From the NCBI RefSeq assembly GCF_002563955.1, contig NZ_PDJE01000001.1, positions 62,001 through 126,000 on the forward strand: a stretch of DNA of 64,000 nt. The letters are read 5' to 3'. The DNA comes from Paramicrobacterium agarici (lineage in GTDB: Bacteria > Actinomycetota > Actinomycetes > Actinomycetales > Microbacteriaceae). This document shows positions 61,294 through 64,000 of this stretch, piece after piece. Made by a program: the position numbers and the translations under genes. How positions within the stretch are numbered: the first letter of the stretch is position 1; each line of letters opens with the position of its first letter. Below the pieces are notes generated by a model, which worked only from the letters and a program-made list of their open reading frames with translations, was not told the origin of the DNA and made no database searches.

Positions 61294-61627
61294 TCAGCCG
61301 ATGGTCTGCGCGAATGACCTAATACCGAATTGCGGCGGTAGGGCTCGAGAGGCCCTACCGCCGAGTCACATTCTGGCGATGTGATGTCGAGACGCTCACT
61401 CCCCCAAGCGAGCGCCCCAGCCGCGCCGACCCCACACGACGGGAGCCGTGGAATGGTGCACGAACTGTTGTCTATTGACCTTATGCACTCCGGTCAACAG
61501 CGGGAAAGGGGTTGACCCGCGCGACGCGATATGCCACGCAAGGGCTGCGCAACTCGCGGCGCGACGTCATAGTCTGGAAGCTCTGCAAGCAGCTGGTGCC
61601 CTGCTTCTGCTCGGCGCTGCGGGAAAG
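61294..61627. other. 334-base stretch with a terminator and a GTCAA-type inverted repeat
   Basis: The only strong feature is the hairpin CGGCGGTAGGGC/GCCCTACCGCCG at 61333-61363. TTGACC (61475-61480) and GGTCAA (61492-61497) form a small inverted repeat. No convincing gene was seen; the reading frames there have no start-site support. Confidence 0.6.
61333..61363 (+). terminator. 12-bp hairpin terminator
   Basis: CGGCGGTAGGGC (61333-61344) pairs perfectly with GCCCTACCGCCG (61352-61363) around loop TCGAGAG. There is no T-tract; it probably ends the transcript of the hypothetical gene 40 bases upstream. Confidence 0.65.
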
Positions 61628-61709
61628 TGGCGAGTGAGGGATTCGAACCCCCGAAGTCGATGACAGCTGATTTACAGTCAGATCCCTTTGGCCGCTTGGG
61701 TAACTCGCC
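61628..61709 (-). tRNA. tRNA-Tyr (anticodon GTA)
   Basis: An 82-nt class II tRNA on the minus strand with a long variable arm. The acceptor GGCGAGT pairs with ACTCGCC, discriminator A, the anticodon loop CTGTAAA (GTA) and the T-loop GGTTCGAATCC are all clear. It is single and 99 bases from the PfkB gene stop. Confidence 0.96.
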
Positions 61710-61808
61710 AGGGGCGCGCTCGACCAAACTTGTACAGCCAACCGAAGGCGCCACAGAAATATTAGCCTCTCACGCGGCCGGGACGAAATCGAGGCCAGAG
61801 GCAGAGAA

Positions 61809-62696
61809 TCACGGCTCGCGAAGCAGCGCGCCTTCAAAGCGACAGGTCGCCGCAGCCACCAGCATCGCTCGCTCGAGTACCTCTTCCCACGCGCCAGGAG
61901 ATGCCGGGATCCCCATTGCGACAAGGTGCCGCACGATCGCCGCGAGAACGGCGTCTCCGGCGCCCATCGTGTCGATGATGTCGCCGGGCAGCTCAGCGAT
62001 CGGCCGCTTCACCGTCCGCGCGCCACGGCGAACGAAGCCGCCGTCGCGCCCTGCCGTGCCCACGACGTGCGCGGCACCTGCATCGACGAGGCGATCGACG
62101 AGCTCGTCGAGCGTGCTCTCATACAGCATCCTCGCGTCGTCTTCGCCGACCTTGATGAGTTCACATCGCGACGCGAGCGACTCAAAGCCGCGCACGAACT
62201 CCTCGCGCGAGTGCATCATCCCCTCGCGCGGGTTGGGATCGATGATCAGCCTCCGGCGATCATGAGGGACGGATGCTGCGAGCTGCTCGACTTGACCGGC
62301 ATTGTCGAAGGGAAAACAGCTGACGACCGTGAACGGAGCATCGGCAATGGCCCGCCTGCTCTCGGGACCGAACTCGATCGCGCGTCTTCGCGCCGCCTCG
62401 TTGAACGCGTAGGTCGGCTCGCCATCACGCCTGTCGCTCACGGCTCGCGATGTGCCATTCGGGCCGATCGTCCGCACGAATCCCACGCCGTGCTGGTCGA
62501 GGAACTCCGCGATGCGTGCGCCGTCGGCATCGTCGCCGATCATGGCGATGAGCGTGGTCGGGACGCCCAGCCGTGCAATGCCGACAGCCACATTGAGGGC
62601 CGCGCCGCCCACGAAGTCGCGTGTTCCGGTCTCGTCGCGCAGTTCGTCGATCAGGGCATCGCCGATCACGGCGACGGGAGCCGGTGAGCTGTGCAT
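61809..62696 (-). CDS. PfkB-family carbohydrate kinase
   Basis: A 295-aa ribokinase-fold kinase. VAVIGDALIDEL and DFVGGAALNVAVGIARLG form PfkB motif 1, and DIIDTMGAGDAVLAAIV is motif 2 with the catalytic aspartate and anion hole. Likely substrates are fructose, ribose or a 2-keto sugar, but this cannot be decided. ATG 62694-62696 has TACATT seven bases upstream (62704-62709), a leaderless-type -10. It is divergent from a LacI regulator 54 bases away, its probable controller. Confidence 0.92.
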   Translation of the reverse strand: MHSSPAPVAVIGDALIDELRDETGTRDFVGGAALNVAVGIARLGVPTTLIAMIGDDADGARIAEFLDQHGVGFVRTIGPNGTSRAVSDRRDGEPTYAFNEAARRRAIEFGPESRRAIADAPFTVVSCFPFDNAGQVEQLAASVPHDRRRLIIDPNPREGMMHSREEFVRGFESLASRCELIKVGEDDARMLYESTLDELVDRLVDAGAAHVVGTAGRDGGFVRRGARTVKRPIAELPGDIIDTMGAGDAVLAAIVRHLVAMGIPASPGAWEEVLERAMLVAAATCRFEGALLREP

Positions 62697-62750
62697 ATCG
62701 GCAAATGTACACGGCTCAGTAAGCTGGTGCTGACCAGGTGAGGGAGTGCG

Positions 62751-63761
62751 ATGGCGGGTATCGAAGAGGTCGCCAAGAAGGCGGGCGTCTCGACGGCGAC
62801 CGTGTCTCGCGCGCTTTCCGGCCGCGGCTACGTCTCAGAGGCGACGCGGAGCAAGGTTCGCGGTGCGGCATCGGAGCTCGGCTACGTCGTGTCGTCGACA
62901 GCATCCGGTCTTGCCTCTGGGCGAACCCGCAACGTCGGCGTCGTCGTGCCGCTTCTCAGCCACTGGTACTTCTCGACCGTCGTCGAGGGAGCCGAGACGG
63001 CGCTGCTGCGCCGCGGCTACGACACGACGCTCTATAACCTGATGGGCGGCGAGGCCGAGCGCCGCAGTGTGTTCACACATTTTCTGCTTCGCAAGCGAGT
63101 GGATGCTGTCATCGCGATCAATCTCGAGCTGACCGTCGACGAGGTGCGCGCCCTGCACGACCTGCGCAAACCGCTCGTCGGCATCGGCGGGCCGATTCCC
63201 GATGTGCCGACGCTCGCGCTCGACGATTTCGAGGTCGCGCGGCTTGCGACGTCGCATCTCGCTGGACTCGGGCATCGGCGCATCGGGCACATCGGCGGTG
63301 GCCGAGAGTTCGATATCGACTTTCACCTGCCCACGACGAGACGACGCGGCTACGAAGTGGCGCTTGCCGATGCCGCAATCACCCTCGATGAACGGCTCAT
63401 TCGTCCCGCTGACTTCACCATGAAGGGCGGATATGTCGCCGCGAAGCAGCTGCTCGGCTCACCTGTCGACCGCCCGACGGCCATCTTCGCCGCGTCTGAC
63501 GAGATGGCGATCGGGGCGATTCTCGCGGCACGCGATCTCGGGCTCTCGGTTCCGCGCGATGTCTCGATTATCGGGGTCGACGACAATCAGCAGGCGCCGT
63601 TCTTCGATTTGACCACGATCGCCCAGTTTCCGCGACAGCAGGGCGAAACGGCCGTTGATCTGCTGCTCGCCGAACTCGGCGAGAGCACGACGGCCCCCAC
63701 TGACCTCAACCTCCCGTTCGAGCTTGTAGTGCGCGGCTCGACCGCTCGTCCGCAGGAGTGA
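62751..63761 (+). CDS. LacI-family transcriptional regulator
   Basis: A 336-aa repressor. The N-terminal helix-turn-helix reads MAGIEEVAKKAGVSTATVSRALSGRGYVSEATR and the hinge and periplasmic-binding-like core follow, with IFAASDEMAIGAI and VSIIGVDD as usual. It probably represses the adjacent PfkB gene. The alpha-glucosidase/MalEFG region 10 kb away also has LacI-type operators, so control of that regulon by this or another LacI protein is possible. ATG 62751 has GTGAGGGAGTGCG upstream. Confidence 0.93.
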   Translation: MAGIEEVAKKAGVSTATVSRALSGRGYVSEATRSKVRGAASELGYVVSSTASGLASGRTRNVGVVVPLLSHWYFSTVVEGAETALLRRGYDTTLYNLMGGEAERRSVFTHFLLRKRVDAVIAINLELTVDEVRALHDLRKPLVGIGGPIPDVPTLALDDFEVARLATSHLAGLGHRRIGHIGGGREFDIDFHLPTTRRRGYEVALADAAITLDERLIRPADFTMKGGYVAAKQLLGSPVDRPTAIFAASDEMAIGAILAARDLGLSVPRDVSIIGVDDNQQAPFFDLTTIAQFPRQQGETAVDLLLAELGESTTAPTDLNLPFELVVRGSTARPQE

Positions 63762-63768
63762 CGAGCCG

Positions 63769-63987
63769 TCAGGAGCTCGCGGTGCGATCGACGATGTTCT
63801 CGACGAGCGCACGCTGAATCGCAAGGCGCTCCTCACGCGTGATGGGCTTGCCCGGCGCATCCGGGCGGCTCTGCCACGGCGCCGGCCCTTCCAGGTCGCG
63901 ATACTCGACGCCGAGTGCGTCGAGGCGGACCAGGTGCTCGTCGAGACGCCGTCGGAAGTCTGCGAGATCTTTGTCGACCGACCACAC
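63769..63987 (-). CDS. hypothetical protein, may extend past the right edge
   Basis: At least 72 residues, containing DKDLADFRRRLDEHLVRLDALG and ending LVENIVDRTASS, a hydrophilic helical protein. The frame stays open from GTG 63987 to the window edge, so the true start may lie outside. No family is recognised. It is convergent with the LacI gene, seven bases apart. Confidence 0.55.
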   Translation of the reverse strand: MWSVDKDLADFRRRLDEHLVRLDALGVEYRDLEGPAPWQSRPDAPGKPITREERLAIQRALVENIVDRTASS

Positions 63988-64000
63988 GGCCTCGGCGACA

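Noticed and set aside
61481..61924. 147-codon minus-strand open frame over tRNA-Tyr
   Set aside because: It runs across the tRNA and into the antisense-free end of the PfkB gene without start-site support.

Overview
The window is high-GC actinobacterial DNA and most likely comes from a member of the Microbacteriaceae. Supporting signs are the gene order tRNA-Trp/secE/nusG/rplK/rplA near two MaoC-type dehydratases and murB, a DUF222-HNH (13E12-type) endonuclease, a small DUF7882-type protein, Pr6Pr-type and YqaJ-type proteins, frequent GTG starts with -10 boxes 6-7 nt upstream (leaderless signals), and a very abundant octamer GGATGCTG/CAGCATCC. No prophage, CRISPR array, IS element or replication origin was seen.

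Layout. 1-3.3 kb: purine-salvage/catabolism edge (truncated nucleoside deaminase, moaA, NCS2 xanthine/uracil permease). 3.4-8.9 kb: two-component system, DHA2 drug exporter with its MarR regulator, thioredoxin-like protein, Pr6Pr membrane protein. 9-14.2 kb: four translationally coupled sugar genes (two isomerases, two Gfo/Idh/MocA dehydrogenases) facing a ROK regulator. 14.3-17.5 kb: ddh, YqaJ nuclease, quinone-reductase-like enzyme, GNAT enzyme. 17.6-20.3 kb: rplA, rplK, nusG, secE and tRNA-Trp. 20.4-26.9 kb: accessory stretch (PhzF, DUF222-HNH, a 21-bp tandem repeat, DJ-1/PfpI, CPBP protease, an iron-type ABC ATPase behind a DtxR/IdeR box, a 36-codon ORF in a structured transcription unit, a VOC protein). 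26.9-31.3 kb: aminotransferase, two small membrane proteins, murB and two MaoC genes. 31.4-35.3 kb: alkA-ogt repair pair, TSUP exporter, two hydrolases. 35.4-42.8 kb: copper nitrite-reductase-type fusion with an NnrS-like partner, YceI, an aminoglycoside phosphotransferase-like gene, YeiH and its divergent LysR. 42.9-44.5 kb: short-chain fatty acid transporter, tRNA-Met, tRNA-Thr. 44.6-53 kb: alpha-glucan uptake and hydrolysis (two GH13 enzymes, MalEFG-type ABC transporter, two LacI-type operators). 53.1-55.7 kb: M23 peptidase and inositol-monophosphatase-type enzyme. 55.9-61.3 kb: small, probably stress-related genes. 61.6-64 kb: tRNA-Tyr, PfkB kinase, LacI regulator and the end of an unknown gene.

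How the genes work together. The mal-type genes form a complete route from oligosaccharide import to glucose release. The sugar cluster at 9-14 kb looks like an oxidise-and-isomerise catabolic route under ROK control. The deaminase, moaA and permease fit purine degradation that would need a molybdenum enzyme outside the left edge. The most unusual items are the composite RNA-like structure before the FUSC transporter, the structured sORF unit near 26.0-26.3 kb, the membrane-cupredoxin-NirK fusion with a palindromic operator, the octamer enrichment, and the antisense overlap between the thioredoxin-like gene and the Pr6Pr ORF.
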